Assembly (NCBI GenBank): GCA_001275005.1
Contig: JWZX01003373.1
Coordinates: 1-64,000 of the forward strand
Length of the DNA stretch: 64,000 bases
Source of the DNA: Chrysochromulina tobinii
Lineage: Eukaryota; Haptophyta; Prymnesiales; Chrysochromulinaceae
Direction: 5' to 3'
Below, piece by piece: positions 63,388-64,000 of this stretch. The stretch's first letter is position 1, and each line of letters starts with the position of its first letter. The notes beneath the pieces were generated by a model. It ran no database searches. It had not been told where the DNA came from and saw nothing but the letters and a program-made list of their open reading frames with translations. Both the position numbers and the translations under genes were made by a program.

Positions 63388-64000
63388 AACCCCTCAGGCC
63401 TCAGGCTCAGCACTCAGCTAACCCTTAACGCTTAACGCTATAAGGTACGTGTAACCTGTAACCTCAGTGCGGAGTGTTCACAGCCAATGTTTAGAATTCG
63501 ACACTAGTGCTGTTCGCACCGCGCACGCACTCCGTCCGGAACTTTCTCTTTCGAACCGTGCGATTCGCGCGCTGCCTCCGGGCCCTCGGTGCGGGGGCCC
63601 GCTGAGGCAGCCATCTGCTCCTATGTTACTCCAGGATGTCCTTTGTTCGCCGATCGGTCCGCGTGCGCGGTCGGTCGCACCGTCCGCCCCCGCGTGTACC
63701 TGTACGCGACGTGTACGCGACCACGTCCCCCGGAGCGCGCGGGACTCCCGCCCGGGCCGCCGCGCCCCCGCGCCGAACCGAACTGAAACCGAACAAACGG
63801 CTCGCCCGCCGCCTCGCGAACCGAAAATACCCCACGCCCGGCGCACACGACATCCGCGTTCCGCAACCAAGCCGCGCGAACCCCGATGCATCAACTCACA
63901 CCTCCCCACTCACACGGCCCAGCTGTGATGCCCACATCATCTGCCTCACCTTTCACTCGTCAGTGCCGCTCAACAGAGAGCCGATCGTGCTCGCGGCCGC
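63388..64000. other. Right-edge region after the nicotinamidase gene
   Basis: 613 bp without a supported gene. TTCACAGCCAATG at 63477-63489 is shared with the promoter at 4355-4367 and may mark a promoter for a gene beyond the edge. A GC-rich block spans about 63570-63840. AACCCTTAACGCTTAACGC near 63420 is not a telomere repeat. Confidence 0.4.

Noticed and set aside
63418-63440. AACCCTTAACGCTTAACGC as a telomere-like repeat
   Set aside because: Only one CCCTTAA-like unit, no array, and it is followed by promoter-like and GC-rich sequence.

Overview
This window is nuclear DNA of a unicellular, flagellated eukaryote. It holds GT-AG spliceosomal introns, an exon-junction-complex helicase (eIF4A3), an intraflagellar-transport protein (IFT144/WDR19), katanin p80, the nucleoporin Nup88, Cdc48/p97, calmodulin and an Mps1 spindle-checkpoint kinase. 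The DNA is GC-rich. Genes are compact, lie on both strands in divergent or convergent pairs, and carry none to five short introns (about 44-272 nt). Several predicted glycosyltransferases, a pentatricopeptide protein and an RBR/ankyrin/LRR protein fit an alga, perhaps a haptophyte or another secondary-plastid lineage. That placement is inference; no marker gene here settles it.

Layout, left to right. 1-7 kb: an exon cut by the window edge, a phytanoyl-CoA-dioxygenase-like gene, a REXO-type RNA exonuclease, an EEP-fold nuclease/phosphatase, and a KOW-motif protein. 7-14.4 kb: an Mps1/TTK kinase facing an XPD/ERCC2 helicase tail to tail. 14.6-24 kb: a GT61-like gene, a GT31-like gene, a Nudix hydrolase, phosphomannomutase, a glycosyltransferase-like gene with an in-frame TGA, and an Sfi1-like repeat protein. 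24-34 kb: a Nup88-like protein with a SAM domain, five-exon katanin p80, and a large membrane-anchored pseudokinase-RBR-ankyrin-LRR gene. 34-47 kb: a TB2/DP1/HVA22 membrane protein, adenylate kinase, a membrane-anchored methyltransferase, a PPR protein, an MRM2-type rRNA methyltransferase, a coiled-coil membrane protein, and a DxD glycosyltransferase. 47-64 kb: IFT144, an SLC19 vitamin carrier, a mitochondrial porin-fold protein, Cdc48, a calmodulin with a myristoylation motif, eIF4A3, and a long nicotinamidase with an IQ motif.

The genes are mostly unrelated housekeeping functions; this is not an operon. Themes that recur are microtubule/flagellum/spindle (Mps1, katanin, IFT144, Sfi1-like), RNA processing (REXO, MRM2, eIF4A3, PPR) and glycan synthesis (phosphomannomutase, which feeds GDP-mannose, plus four glycosyltransferase-like genes). 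Two features recur between genes. A TGTGAA/TTCACA hexamer, sometimes as a palindrome, lies shortly upstream of most start codons. Every convergent gene pair is separated by a very GC-rich block with an AT-rich spot beside it. I resolved the exons of many genes by hand, using frame, GT-AG borders and match to family sequence. Four genes have frame breaks between clearly conserved halves, which could be assembly indels, unusual introns or real decay.
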